Assembly: GCF_002850605.1 (NCBI RefSeq)
Contig: NZ_NXGB01000008.1
Location: forward strand, 42,061 to 106,060
DNA: 64,000 nucleotides
Direction of reading: 5' to 3'
Origin: Pasteurella oralis
GTDB lineage: Bacteria; Pseudomonadota; Gammaproteobacteria; Enterobacterales; Pasteurellaceae
The notes under the pieces were generated by a model that saw only the letters and a list, made by a program, of their open reading frames with translations, searched no databases and was not told the origin of the DNA. The position numbers were made by a program, and so were the translations under genes. Shown piece by piece: positions 50,790-59,550 of this stretch (the stretch's first letter is position 1; every line of letters starts with the position of its first letter).

Positions 50790-50809
50790 CTTAAAAAATG
50801 CATAATAAC

Positions 50810-50838
50810 GACCGCACTTAAAAAGTGCGGTCACTTTT
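50810..50838 (+). terminator. Terminator after fruA from paired uptake signals
   Basis: GACCGCACTT (50810-50819) and AAGTGCGGTC (50823-50832) form a perfect ten-base stem with a three-base loop, then a T-rich tail. It is the end of the fru operon. Confidence 0.85.
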
Positions 50839-50863
50839 TATCAAATTTAGCAACAATACACCA

Positions 50864-52870
50864 TTAAGCTACGTCATAAGTCATTAGTGCATTAGTATTA
50901 TCCATCGCTAAATTCATGTAGCGCTCATATTGTTTCAATACATCCGCAATCAACTCATCTTTAGTCATGTATTGCACATCATAGCCCTCTCGTCCATCAA
51001 TAAAGTAAGTAATAGGCTCATAAGAACGCTGTGAATCAATATTGGGTAACGCATCATCTTCTACGACTAAAGTCGATAACTCACGAGATTTACAATCAAT
51101 ACCATATAAGAAATTACGTACGTTTTCTTTCATGACGACAAATTCAATTTTCGGATTTTTACCCGTAATAATATCCGTTTGTGCAGTTAATCCATGCTTT
51201 TCAAATTCAGTGACTAATTCATTAAATGCAGGTTGAGCAATATCTTGAATAAAGTGTTTTACATCTGCACGCTTAGATTGCACAAGAATCTTTTCTAAGC
51301 GATTTTTCCAATGTTTCCCACTCCAATTATCACTTCCCTGTGAAAATGCTTTGCTAAAATATTGGTTATCCACCATCAATCCTTTCCATAAACCAAAACA
51401 AAGTAACAGCATAATCATCGTAAATGGCAATGCAATAACTAATGTCATAGTTTGCAGGGCAGATAAACCATCAGAACGTAATAATGCGATAGCTAAAACT
51501 GCCAATAATAATGCCCAAAATACACTTTGCCATTTCACACTTTTTTCTTCGCCCTGTGAAGCAATGCTATTAATCACATAAATTCCCGAATCAGCAGAAG
51601 TAATAAAAAACAGAGCAATGATCGTGATTGCAATGAAAGAAGCCATATTGCCGAAAGGTAATTGTTCAAAAAAGCCAAATAATAATGCTTCTGTATCGTT
51701 TGCAAGTGCGGTCAAATTACCTGCAGTTTCAACATCTAGCCAAATTGCAGTATTACCAAAAGTTGTCATCCATAATGCATTAAATAGCGATGGAATAAAT
51801 AACACACCTAAAATAAATTCACGAATAGTACGCCCTTTTGAGATCTTAGCGATAAATAACCCGACAAATGGCGCCCAAGATACCCACCATGCCCAATACA
51901 ATACTGTCCAGCCACTAAACCAGCCTTGATGTTCTGGCTCATAAGCAAAAGTACGAAAACTTAAAGAAACTAAGTTACTTAAATAATAACCTAAATTTTC
52001 AGTAAAACTGGTGAATAAAAGTAATGTTGGTCCAACTATAATCACAAACAACATCAATGCTAACGCCAAAAATAAATTTACTTCACTTAATCGGCGTACT
52101 CCTTTTGCTACCCCTGTAATCGCTGAAATTGTCGCCAAACACATCACAATGACGATTAATACTGCAAGCGTAGAAAAGCTGCGTGATTCAATCCACCCCA
52201 AACTACTCAAGCCTGCATCTAATTGCATTGCCCCGTAACCCAATGTCGTCGTAATACCAAAAATAGTACTACACAATGCACAAATATCTATCACGTGCCC
52301 CCAGAATCCCGAAATTTTATGCTTTAATAACGGATAAAAACCAGAACGAATCGTCAAAGGTAGCTTATAACGAAATCCAAAATAAGCGAGTGTCAATCCA
52401 ATTACAGCATAAATCGCCCAAGCATGAATTCCCCAGTGGTAGAAAGTCATTAACATTGCTTCTTTTACTTGCTCAGTAGGCGTAAGCTGTTGATGCAGCG
52501 GACTTACATAGTGCAACATGGGTTCTGCTACTCCAAAATACATTAAACCAATACCCATTCCTGCCGCGAATAGCATTGCTATCCAAGAAAGGAATGGATA
52601 CTCTGGTGCTTCATTATCCGCCCCCAAGCGAATATCGCCTAACCGACTTGAACAAAGTAAAATCAAAAATAAGATAAAAATAGACACTGCCAACACATAG
52701 AACCAACTAAAATGAGTAAAAATTTGTTGTTTGGCAATGATCAGTATCTCTTGAGCGTGGACAGGAAAAAAAGAACAATAAATTGTGACAAAAGCGATAA
52801 AAAGAATACTGGGTAAGAAAATGGGTGCTTTTAGCGTGCTATTCGCACGTAATTGCTTTAAAAACGTCAA
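50864..52870 (-). CDS. betT: BCCT-family transporter, BetT-like
   Basis: The 668-residue membrane protein has the betaine/choline/carnitine transporter fold with about twelve helices. Signatures are GMGIGLMYFGVAEPMLHY and FYHWGIHAWAIYAVIG, and the tryptophan-rich WTVLYWAWWVSWAPFVGLFI helix. A soluble C-terminal extension of about 150 residues resembles that of BetT, the proton-coupled choline importer; other BCCT substrates are possible. It starts at TTG 52870 with a strong GGAGG site. No bet genes for choline oxidation are adjacent. It converges on the fru operon. Confidence 0.88.
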   Translation of the reverse strand: MTFLKQLRANSTLKAPIFLPSILFIAFVTIYCSFFPVHAQEILIIAKQQIFTHFSWFYVLAVSIFILFLILLCSSRLGDIRLGADNEAPEYPFLSWIAMLFAAGMGIGLMYFGVAEPMLHYVSPLHQQLTPTEQVKEAMLMTFYHWGIHAWAIYAVIGLTLAYFGFRYKLPLTIRSGFYPLLKHKISGFWGHVIDICALCSTIFGITTTLGYGAMQLDAGLSSLGWIESRSFSTLAVLIVIVMCLATISAITGVAKGVRRLSEVNLFLALALMLFVIIVGPTLLLFTSFTENLGYYLSNLVSLSFRTFAYEPEHQGWFSGWTVLYWAWWVSWAPFVGLFIAKISKGRTIREFILGVLFIPSLFNALWMTTFGNTAIWLDVETAGNLTALANDTEALLFGFFEQLPFGNMASFIAITIIALFFITSADSGIYVINSIASQGEEKSVKWQSVFWALLLAVLAIALLRSDGLSALQTMTLVIALPFTMIMLLLCFGLWKGLMVDNQYFSKAFSQGSDNWSGKHWKNRLEKILVQSKRADVKHFIQDIAQPAFNELVTEFEKHGLTAQTDIITGKNPKIEFVVMKENVRNFLYGIDCKSRELSTLVVEDDALPNIDSQRSYEPITYFIDGREGYDVQYMTKDELIADVLKQYERYMNLAMDNTNALMTYDVA

Positions 52871-53147
52871 AACGCCTCCTTAGTTTTCGATGATTTTGAT
52901 ATAACCTAATTGTTATACAGAACTTCCGCTTGCTCACGGAAATAATGAGGAAAAACCCAATTAAATTGAATTTTCAGTACGCAGAATATGTTGGTTAATG
53001 ATTATCATATCCCAGTTAATATAGCAAAAAATTATCAAAATCGCAAAATTATGCCTTTTTAATATATTAACAAGTGGAGTGAACATTGTTTATTTTGTAA
53101 TAGATCCTTGATATATTTAATCCGTTTCAATTTTACAAGGATATAAA
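52871..53147. other. Divergent intergenic region betT / sdhE
   Basis: This 277-base gap is AT-rich. Near the betT side TTCCG (52924-52928) and CGGAA are separated by a short spacer, and AAGGATATAAA precedes sdhE. No firm promoter hexamers or coding frame can be supported. Confidence 0.45.
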
Positions 53148-53402
53148 ATGACACAATATAACAAATTGCGAATTGAATGGGATTGTCGGCGCGGCATGTT
53201 AGAGCTCGATAACGTGATTATGCCATTCTATCAGCAACATTTTGATCAATTGTCAGATACACAAAAAGACCAATTCATTCGCTTGCTTGCTTGTTCTGAC
53301 TTACAGCTATTTTCTTGGTTTTTTAATCGTGGACAAGCAAGTGATCCCGAATTACAACACCTAGTTGATTATATTCAAGATACTTTGAAATTAGCTGATT
53401 AA
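53148..53402 (+). CDS. sdhE: FAD assembly factor SdhE
   Basis: The 84-residue protein has the RGMLELD motif at 15-21, matching the conserved RGXXEXD loop of SdhE (YgfY/CptB). SdhE helps attach FAD covalently to succinate dehydrogenase and fumarate reductase flavoproteins. AAGGA seven bases before ATG 53148 supports the start. It stands just upstream of the sigma-E operon, an arrangement that also puts it near rseA genes in relatives, but 120 bases and a promoter separate them. Confidence 0.92.
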   Translation: MTQYNKLRIEWDCRRGMLELDNVIMPFYQQHFDQLSDTQKDQFIRLLACSDLQLFSWFFNRGQASDPELQHLVDYIQDTLKLAD

Positions 53403-53432
53403 TCACAATATTTGGTCTTTACAAAAAAGATT

Positions 53433-53459
53433 GAACTTTTTAAATTTAGCACCGTCTAA
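53433..53459 (+). promoter_or_regulatory. Candidate sigma-E promoter of rpoE
   Basis: GAACTT (53433-53438) and TCTAA (53455-53459) are 16 bases apart, close to the sigma-E consensus GGAACTT-N16-TCTGA. It lies 64 bases before the rpoE start, so sigma-E would activate its own operon, as in Escherichia coli. The first G of the minus-35 box is T here. Confidence 0.6.
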
Positions 53460-53522
53460 CTGATTGCAAGAGCTTGCTGTCTTTGAATATTAAGGCTTGT
53501 TAGAGGTGATATAAGAGGTTAT

Positions 53523-54098
53523 ATGGCTGAACAGCTAACAGATCAGGCTTTGGTAGAAAGAGTACAGCAAGGAGATAAGAAAGCCTTTAATTTATTGGTT
53601 TCACGTTATCAAAATAAGGTAGCTGGTTTGCTGACTCGTTATGTGTCACCAAACGATATCCCCGATGTCGTACAAGAATCATTTATTAAAGCATATCGTT
53701 CAATTGATTCTTTTCGTGGTGACAGTGCTTTCTACACTTGGCTATACAGAATTGCCGTCAATACGGCAAAAAATTACTTAACTGCACAAGGACGCCGCCC
53801 GCCAAACGAAGATATTTTAGCGGAAGAAGCGGAAAGCTATGATGTAGGAAGTAATTTACGGGATGTGGATACCCCCGAACATGAAATGTTATCTAACGAA
53901 TTAAAGAAAATTGTGTTTGATACGATCAATGGTTTACAAGAAGACTTAAGAACAGCAATCACGTTACGAGAAATTGAAGGATTAAGTTATGAAGAAATTG
54001 CTGAAATTATGGATTGCCCAGTAGGTACTGTACGTTCTCGAATTTTCCGTGCACGCGAAATTATCGAAAGTAAAGTACAACCTATGTTAGAACGTTAA
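53523..54098 (+). CDS. rpoE: RNA polymerase sigma factor RpoE (sigma-E)
   Basis: The 191-residue ECF sigma factor has region 2 (about 25-95, VVQESFIKAYRSIDSFRGDS, WLYRIAVNTAKNYL) and region 4 (about 130-185, LREIEGLSYEEIAEIMDCP), with the family-typical TVRSRIFRAREI. It directs the envelope-stress response. GAGG before ATG 53523 supports the start. It heads rpoE-rseA-rseB-rseC and is probably autoregulated. Confidence 0.97.
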   Translation: MAEQLTDQALVERVQQGDKKAFNLLVSRYQNKVAGLLTRYVSPNDIPDVVQESFIKAYRSIDSFRGDSAFYTWLYRIAVNTAKNYLTAQGRRPPNEDILAEEAESYDVGSNLRDVDTPEHEMLSNELKKIVFDTINGLQEDLRTAITLREIEGLSYEEIAEIMDCPVGTVRSRIFRAREIIESKVQPMLER

Positions 54099-54143
54099 AA
54101 ACACAACAAATACAGAAAACCAAACGAAAGTTGGAGTATCAAC

Positions 54144-54731
54144 ATGCAAAAAGAGTTACTTTCAGCCTATATTGATGGTGAACAAGTCAGTGCTGAATTG
54201 ACAGAAAAATTATGCCAAGATGCTGAATTACAAAAATCTTGGGCAAATTTTCATACAATTCGTACTGTCATGCGTCAAGAAACTGAAGTGCTGTTGGGTG
54301 CAGATTTCACAGCAAAAATGGAGATGCTCATTGAGCAAGAGGAAATCCGAGTGGCTCAACCAGCAGCTTCTCAGCCTCTACCACAAGAAGTTGCTAAACT
54401 ACCATTTATGCAGAAATTTAAAGGCTTATTTGCCCCATTGGCACAAGTTGCAGTCGCTGCAAGTGTTTGCTTAGTTGCTGTAGTTGGTACTCAATCTTTC
54501 CTTACTGCAAAAAATGAAGTGCAAAATAGTATTGATACACCGATTTTACAAACATTACCATTTAATAATGTTGTACAAGAAGTCAGTTACAATGCACCTA
54601 AAGATGCAGTAACTCCCGAGCAGTTAGAACAAAAAAATAAACGGATTGGTGCAATGTTGCAAAATTATGAAATCCAACGTCGTTTATACGCTGACTCACT
54701 CATCTTAAATCAACAAACTAATCAAAAGTAA
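54144..54731 (+). CDS. rseA: Anti-sigma-E factor RseA (MclA)
   Basis: The 195-residue protein has a cytoplasmic N-terminal sigma-binding domain (about 1-95, KELLSAYIDGEQVSAELTEK) and one membrane helix (about 100-120, LAQVAVAASVCLVAVVG). A periplasmic tail (about 121-195) is the target of DegS after envelope stress. It lies 45 bases after rpoE. A hairpin with a U tract follows, before rseB, so later genes may be expressed at a lower level. Confidence 0.94.
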   Translation: MQKELLSAYIDGEQVSAELTEKLCQDAELQKSWANFHTIRTVMRQETEVLLGADFTAKMEMLIEQEEIRVAQPAASQPLPQEVAKLPFMQKFKGLFAPLAQVAVAASVCLVAVVGTQSFLTAKNEVQNSIDTPILQTLPFNNVVQEVSYNAPKDAVTPEQLEQKNKRIGAMLQNYEIQRRLYADSLILNQQTNQK

Positions 54732-54750
54732 TGATTTCGCAAGTTAATAT

Positions 54751-54780
54751 TCACCACCTTCATTGGTGGTGATTTTGTTT
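54751..54780 (+). terminator. Attenuating hairpin between rseA and rseB
   Basis: TCACCACC (54751-54758) and GGTGGTGA (54765-54772) form a perfect eight-base stem with a six-base loop, then TTTTGTTTT. It has the form of an intrinsic terminator inside the sigma-E operon, ending 15 bases before the rseB start. Confidence 0.85.
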
Positions 54781-54794
54781 TATGGTGATGACTT

Positions 54795-55748
54795 ATGTTA
54801 AAAACTTTTCAAAAATCAACCGCACTTCTCTTTGCTTTACTTTTGCCATTCACTGCTTTTGCCGAAACTCAACTCTCGGCAAAACAGTTATTATTAAAAA
54901 TGCCAGAAGCACGCGAAAAATTGAGTTATGAAATAGCATTTGTAAAAACAACGCCGGTGAATATGAATTCCTTACGCTATCGTCACCTTCATCTGGACGG
55001 TAAATCCTATGCTCAATTAGTTTCTCTTGATGGAGTACAGCAAGAAATTGTCCAACGTGATAACTTAGTTAGCTATTTTCAGCCTAATTTCCAACCTTTC
55101 ACTATCCATAGTACACACATTATTGACAGCCTACCTGCTATCATGCGTGCTGATTTTAATCGCTTAGAAAAATATTATGATTTCGTCAATATTGGCCGCA
55201 ATCGTGTCGCTGATCGTATTGTACAAACTATCCGTATTTTGCCGAAAGATGATTTCCGCTATCAATACGTTGCTTTTATTGATGAAGAAAATTATCTTTT
55301 ATTACAAAGTGATATACTAGATCGTGATGGTAATTTACTTGATCAATTCCGTGTAGTAAATCTATATGTTGGTGATGGCTTACAAGGATTAGCTCAGTAT
55401 TTAGACAATATTGTTTTCCCACCTCTACTCATTGATAAAAAAGAAGAAAACACACCACACTTTAACTGGCAGGTCAGCTGGTTACCACAGGGTTTCGTTA
55501 AAATCAATGAAAGTGTTGGATTAGAAGAAGATAATCAAATTGAAAGCCAATTATACAGCGATGGACTCTTTTCTTTTACTTTATATGTTGCTGATCCTAT
55601 TACAAAAATCAATTTAGACAACACATGGAAACAAGGAGCTTATACGATATACAGTGAAACAATTCATGGCAAAGAAGTGACATTTGTTGGCCAATTACCC
55701 ATTTCCACTGCAAAACGCATCGTGCAAGATATCCAATTTAAAAAATAG
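54795..55748 (+). CDS. rseB: Sigma-E regulatory protein RseB (MucB)
   Basis: The 317-residue periplasmic protein has a signal peptide of about 23 residues ending in AFAE. Two MucB/RseB domains follow, an N-terminal LolA-like fold and a C-terminal domain (about 215-315). RseB binds the RseA tail and shields it from DegS, releasing it when off-pathway lipopolysaccharide accumulates. It lies 11 bases upstream of rseC. The uptake signal ACCGCACTT lies within the signal peptide codons. Confidence 0.94.
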   Translation: MLKTFQKSTALLFALLLPFTAFAETQLSAKQLLLKMPEAREKLSYEIAFVKTTPVNMNSLRYRHLHLDGKSYAQLVSLDGVQQEIVQRDNLVSYFQPNFQPFTIHSTHIIDSLPAIMRADFNRLEKYYDFVNIGRNRVADRIVQTIRILPKDDFRYQYVAFIDEENYLLLQSDILDRDGNLLDQFRVVNLYVGDGLQGLAQYLDNIVFPPLLIDKKEENTPHFNWQVSWLPQGFVKINESVGLEEDNQIESQLYSDGLFSFTLYVADPITKINLDNTWKQGAYTIYSETIHGKEVTFVGQLPISTAKRIVQDIQFKK

Positions 55749-55758
55749 GTTTTAATCA

Positions 55759-56190
55759 ATGCTAAAAGAAAGTGCTGTCGTTATCGAATACCAAGCAGGC
55801 ATCGCCAAAGTAAAATGCCAATCACAAAGCGCTTGTGATGCCTGTGCAGCCCAAAATGCTTGTGGCGCTTCAGCACTTTCTGAATTAACGGGTGAACAAG
55901 GTGAACATATCTTCACAATTGAAACCATCACGCCACTTAAAGTAGGTCAACTTGTTGAAATTGGTTTAGCCGAACGTTCTCTGCTTCTCTCTGCATTACT
56001 ACTCTATATTGTTCCTTTACTGACAATCTTGCTCAGTACATTTCTTGCAGAACAGCTCTTTCCGCACGAATTAATCAGTGCAATGTTTATTTTCATTTGT
56101 ACCGCTCTTGCTTTCCTTGCTATCCGCTATTACAGCAAAAAGCTCAATCAAAAAGCAGCCTATAAACCTATCTTATTAAGAGTTTTGTGA
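55759..56190 (+). CDS. rseC: SoxR-reducing / sigma-E regulatory protein RseC
   Basis: The 143-residue protein has an N-terminal Cys cluster (CQSQSACDACAAQNACGASA), the pattern of RseC, and two membrane helices (about 75-95 and 105-125). RseC homologues are linked to electron transfer (Rsx/Rnf) and to SoxR reduction; its role in sigma-E control is minor. It ends the rpoE-rseABC cluster. The cysteines may bind an iron-sulfur cluster. Confidence 0.92.
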   Translation: MLKESAVVIEYQAGIAKVKCQSQSACDACAAQNACGASALSELTGEQGEHIFTIETITPLKVGQLVEIGLAERSLLLSALLLYIVPLLTILLSTFLAEQLFPHELISAMFIFICTALAFLAIRYYSKKLNQKAAYKPILLRVL

Positions 56191-56245
56191 TCTGAACTAA
56201 TCCCTTTATAATGCATAAAATTTTTGACAAAAGGATAACTATCTC

Positions 56246-56755
56246 ATGCACTTAATGTTGGGCATTACAGGTTATAGCGGAAGTGGCAAAACGACTTTAT
56301 TAGAAAAACTTCTTCCCCTGCTTACGGCACAAGGACTACGAGTTGCCGTAATTAAACATAGCCACCATAATGCACAAGTTGATAAAGAAGGCAAAGACAG
56401 TTGGCGCATGAAAGAGGCTGGCGCAAGCCAGGTTATCATAGCATGTGACAATCGCTGGGCACTCATGACCGAAACCCCTAAACAGCCTGTTGATCTTCAT
56501 TATTTAGCACAACAATTTGATCCTAACTTAACTGATTTAGTGCTTGTTGAAGGGTTCAAACAAGAACCTATTGCCAAAATTTTGTTACATCGCCAAACAA
56601 TGAGCAAACCGCTACCAGCGCAGGACAATGATGTGATCGCTTTAGCAACAGATTATGATTTAAACTCGGAAAAACCACTTTTAGATATCAATAATATTAA
56701 CCAAATCAGCACATTCATCTTACATTGGTATCAACAAAAGTGCGGTTCAAAATAG
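56246..56755 (+). CDS. mobB: Molybdopterin-guanine dinucleotide biosynthesis adapter MobB
   Basis: The 169-residue GTP-binding protein has a P-loop GYSGSGKTTLLEKL near its N-terminus and the MobB-typical VAVIKHSHHNAQVDKEGKDS segment, plus LVLVEGFKQEP. It assists MobA in making bis-MGD. Its partner mobA is about 10 kb upstream here. It is nine bases before the next gene, an exporter, with which it may be co-transcribed. Confidence 0.94.
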   Translation: MHLMLGITGYSGSGKTTLLEKLLPLLTAQGLRVAVIKHSHHNAQVDKEGKDSWRMKEAGASQVIIACDNRWALMTETPKQPVDLHYLAQQFDPNLTDLVLVEGFKQEPIAKILLHRQTMSKPLPAQDNDVIALATDYDLNSEKPLLDINNINQISTFILHWYQQKCGSK

Positions 56756-56764
56756 GAAAATTTT

Positions 56765-58153
56765 ATGACAGAACGTGAAAGTTATCGAGGGTTAGCTTGG
56801 ATTGCTGCCATTGCACTTTTTATGCAAACCCTTGATGCAACGATTCTTAATACCGCACTACCCGCTATCTCACGCGATCTCAACGAATCGCCTCTAGAAA
56901 TGCAGCTTGCTATCATCAGCTATGCATTGACTGTTGCCTTATTTATTCCACTAAGTGGTTGGCTTGCTGATAAGTATGGTACGTTAAAAATCTTTCGTCT
57001 TGCAGTCAGTATTTTTGTGTTTGGCTCAATTACTTGTGCAATATCAAATACCTTAGATACTCTCGTGCTTTCACGTGTTTTACAAGGTGTTGGCGGCGCA
57101 TTAATGATGCCTGTCGCACGTTTAGCAATTATCCGAACAGTCCCCAAACAACATTTATTATCTGTTTGGAATCTAATGGCAATGTCAGGCTTACTAGGTC
57201 CAATCTTAGGACCTATTTTAGGCGGTTGGCTAGTCACTTACACCACTTGGCATTGGATTTTTTTAATCAATATCCCAATTGGCACAATTGGCGTTATCAT
57301 CGCAGGAAACTATATGCCAAATGCCACATCTCCAGTAAATAAACTTGATTGGATCGGTTTTTTCCTTTTTGCAGGTGGGCTTGTTGGCTTAACTCTCGGT
57401 TTAGATTTAATCGCAGAAAAAACCAGTCATAAAGTTAATGCATTAAGCATCCTAACTAGTGGTGTCATACTCTTAGTGGCATACTATTTCCATGCAAAAA
57501 AATCGAAAAATTCGTTGTTGCCATTATCTTTGTTTCAAATCCGTACATTTAGTATTGGTATTTTAGCCAATTTATTCATCCGTTTATGTGGTTCAGGCAT
57601 CCCGTTCTTATTACCACTCATGTTACAAATTGTGTTTAATTACAGTGCTGAGTTATCAGGTTGGCTACTAGCACCTATCGCCATTAGCTCTGTATTAATG
57701 AAACCTTTAATTAGCCGCATCCTTGCCTTGTTAGGTTACAAAAAAACCCTTATTTTTACCGCATTTCTACTTACTTTATCCATTGCATCAATGGCATTTG
57801 TCACAGTAGAAACACCGACTTGGTTATTAATTGCTGCGCTGGCTTGGTATGGTAGCTGTATGTCAGTGATTTTCACTGCCACAAATACTCTTGCAGTCAG
57901 TGAGCTCTCTGAACAAAATGCCAGCGCAGGCTCAACGATTCTCAGTGTTGCTCAACAAATGGGAATTGGGATTGGTATCGCAGTTTGTTCGGTCATTTTA
58001 GGGATATATCGTGACAATATTGGTGAAATCGGCAACCAATTACAGCAATCTTTTAGTTGCACTTTTTTAAGTGTTGCACTGTTTGGCATCTTACTGATTT
58101 GGATTTTAAGCTACTTAAAAGCAAAAGACGGTGCAAGTTTACAACAAAAATAG
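56765..58153 (+). CDS. Major facilitator superfamily exporter (DHA2/EmrB type, HsrA/MdtD-like)
   Basis: The 462-residue membrane protein has about 13-14 hydrophobic helices. DHA2 signatures are MQTLDATILNTALPAISRDL in the first helix, GWLADKYGTLKIF in the loop 2-3 motif and a GPILGPILGGWL antiporter motif C. It is probably a proton-driven drug or metabolite exporter; the substrate is not readable. It begins nine bases after mobB. No EmrA or TolC partner is adjacent. Confidence 0.88.
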   Translation: MTERESYRGLAWIAAIALFMQTLDATILNTALPAISRDLNESPLEMQLAIISYALTVALFIPLSGWLADKYGTLKIFRLAVSIFVFGSITCAISNTLDTLVLSRVLQGVGGALMMPVARLAIIRTVPKQHLLSVWNLMAMSGLLGPILGPILGGWLVTYTTWHWIFLINIPIGTIGVIIAGNYMPNATSPVNKLDWIGFFLFAGGLVGLTLGLDLIAEKTSHKVNALSILTSGVILLVAYYFHAKKSKNSLLPLSLFQIRTFSIGILANLFIRLCGSGIPFLLPLMLQIVFNYSAELSGWLLAPIAISSVLMKPLISRILALLGYKKTLIFTAFLLTLSIASMAFVTVETPTWLLIAALAWYGSCMSVIFTATNTLAVSELSEQNASAGSTILSVAQQMGIGIGIAVCSVILGIYRDNIGEIGNQLQQSFSCTFLSVALFGILLIWILSYLKAKDGASLQQK

Positions 58154-58376
58154 CACTATTCTGTTAAAAGCTACTAAGCAAGCAGATTTTCAAGCTGTCA
58201 TAAAGCATTTTATTAATGAAATTAATCTTCATCTTTCTATTAATTCTAAACTTTTATCTACCTTCACTAAAACTTCCTTAACGTACGTTATCAATGTATG
58301 TTAAAAATGCGACCAATTCTCAAAGCTCAAAACTTTTTCAAAACTGACCGCACTTTCTTGCTACGCTGTTTGATAT
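58154..58376. other. Intergenic region between the MFS exporter and the toxin locus
   Basis: These 223 bases are AT-rich with an uptake signal (ACCGCACTT, about 58347). There is an AACGTACGTT palindrome near 58280. No coding frame or integration site could be supported. Confidence 0.45.
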
Positions 58377-58760
58377 TTACACTTCATCAAAACTTAACTC
58401 TTCTTGATAACCAACAACAGGCTCCTGACTACGAAAGGCTAACCATAGTACGAGCACATCTATCAGTACTGCTCTCGTTAAAGCAAAATGCAAACTTGTG
58501 TCTTCTTGGGCAAATAAAAAACAGAAATACACCTTATCACCCTGAATTTCAACTCCCCAAGAATTGGAAGAAATATCCCCTTGTTGTACCTCATCATCCC
58601 TCAAAATCGATAACACCCTATCCAAGAACGCAAAGTAATTGGGTCCACCCATCGGGTCATTTAAATAGCCTGTTAAAGGATGAAGCTGATGGTTTTCTTT
58701 CCAAAAACAAACCGGTATCACTTGTGATTTATGTTCAATATAGGAAAACACTAATTGCAT
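58377..58760 (-). CDS. Probable immunity protein of the truncated second EndoU module
   Basis: The 127-residue acidic protein is related to the product of 59111-59536. Both begin M-x-x-x-FSY, share a helix LDRVLSILRDDEV / ISKVLDMLRDPTI, and a late WLAF motif (VLVLWLAFRSQEP / LLEKWLAFYQRP). It lies three bases after the EndoU fragment in the same direction, the normal toxin-then-immunity order of CDI loci. Inference: it neutralises, or once neutralised, that EndoU variant. No signal peptide, so cytoplasmic. Orphan immunity genes can still protect against siblings carrying the toxin. Confidence 0.6.
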   Translation of the reverse strand: MQLVFSYIEHKSQVIPVCFWKENHQLHPLTGYLNDPMGGPNYFAFLDRVLSILRDDEVQQGDISSNSWGVEIQGDKVYFCFLFAQEDTSLHFALTRAVLIDVLVLWLAFRSQEPVVGYQEELSFDEV

Positions 58761-58763
58761 AAC

Positions 58764-59114
58764 TTACTCCTGTCTGCTACTTGGAAAAGCAGTAAGTTCT
58801 GGATAAGTGTATCCTTCAATTCTCACACCTGAATTGGATATCCCCGCCCACATCCCTTCCATTTGACGTACCACATCTAAATCATCCACTTGGTTTGAAT
58901 AGGCTGAATCAATCTCAACCAATATCCTATCTGCTGTCCACGTAGCAGGAAACATCAGCATTTCGCCATTGTTGTTGGTTTTAGCAATATATTGATTTGT
59001 GTCGTTATCCCATACAGAAATCTGAGCAATATATACACCATTTTTATACGTCTGTAATACTCGGTTCACCCGGATATTGCCTAAGGTGGAATGCCCACCG
59101 ACAATCACGGTCAT
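58764..59114 (-). pseudogene. Truncated EndoU RNase domain (orphan CdiA-CT fragment)
   Basis: The 116-residue frame starts exactly at the second EndoU motif (VIVGGHSTLGN) and continues with YKNGVYIAQI and MFPATWTADRILVEI, aligning along its length with residues 1015-1129 of the CdiA fragment upstream. The preceding first-histidine helix (LKHIINGE in the other copy) is missing, so it is not expected to be a working nuclease. Its ATG overlaps the stop of the preceding immunity gene by four bases, so the junction is a recombination scar rather than a normal start. It is followed by its own immunity gene. Confidence 0.75.
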
Positions 59115-59536
59115 AAGTATGCTTCCTTCGTGTCGATAATTTCTTGGTAATCCATATCAGTAATGGGTCTTTGGTAAAAAGCGAGCCATTTTTCTAGCAA
59201 ATATGCCAATTCTTTACGGGGGATTAAACGGGCATCGGTATCTCGCTCATCAACATCATCAGGGATATCCTCTTCCTCCATATCATCTAACAGATAAAAA
59301 CCCACTTTTACTTGATCATGATCTATCAATGCTTCAAATGCTTGTGAATCAATCCAATCCCGAGTAATCGTTGGATCTCGAAGCATATCTAATACCTTAC
59401 TTATCCAACTTAAACGTTCCAATGTACCAATGTAGTCAGTAATCACCCCATCATTTTCCCGATTATTACTTTCATAAACACTGCAAGCTTTATATGGACA
59501 ATTATTATATGTGCCATAACTAAAAAGAACTTTCAT
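59111..59536 (-). CDS. cdiI: Probable immunity protein (CdiI) to the CdiA EndoU toxin
   Basis: The frame opens at 59554, but the ATG at 59536 (MKVLFSYGTYNN) has GGAG nine bases before it and gives 141 residues. It is directly after the cdiA stop (59551), the normal place of cdiI. The protein is acidic (DDMEEEDIPDDVDERD), which would suit binding a basic RNase, and related to the 58377-58760 product. No known immunity family can be named with certainty. It is cytoplasmic by the lack of a signal peptide. Confidence 0.7.
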   Translation of the reverse strand: MKVLFSYGTYNNCPYKACSVYESNNRENDGVITDYIGTLERLSWISKVLDMLRDPTITRDWIDSQAFEALIDHDQVKVGFYLLDDMEEEDIPDDVDERDTDARLIPRKELAYLLEKWLAFYQRPITDMDYQEIIDTKEAYL

Positions 59537-59550
59537 TTTTATTATCTCCA

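Noticed and set aside
58298..58762. A 154-codon plus-strand frame over the second immunity gene
   Set aside because: It is antisense to a frame related to the upstream immunity gene and lacks a ribosome site or recognisable protein character.
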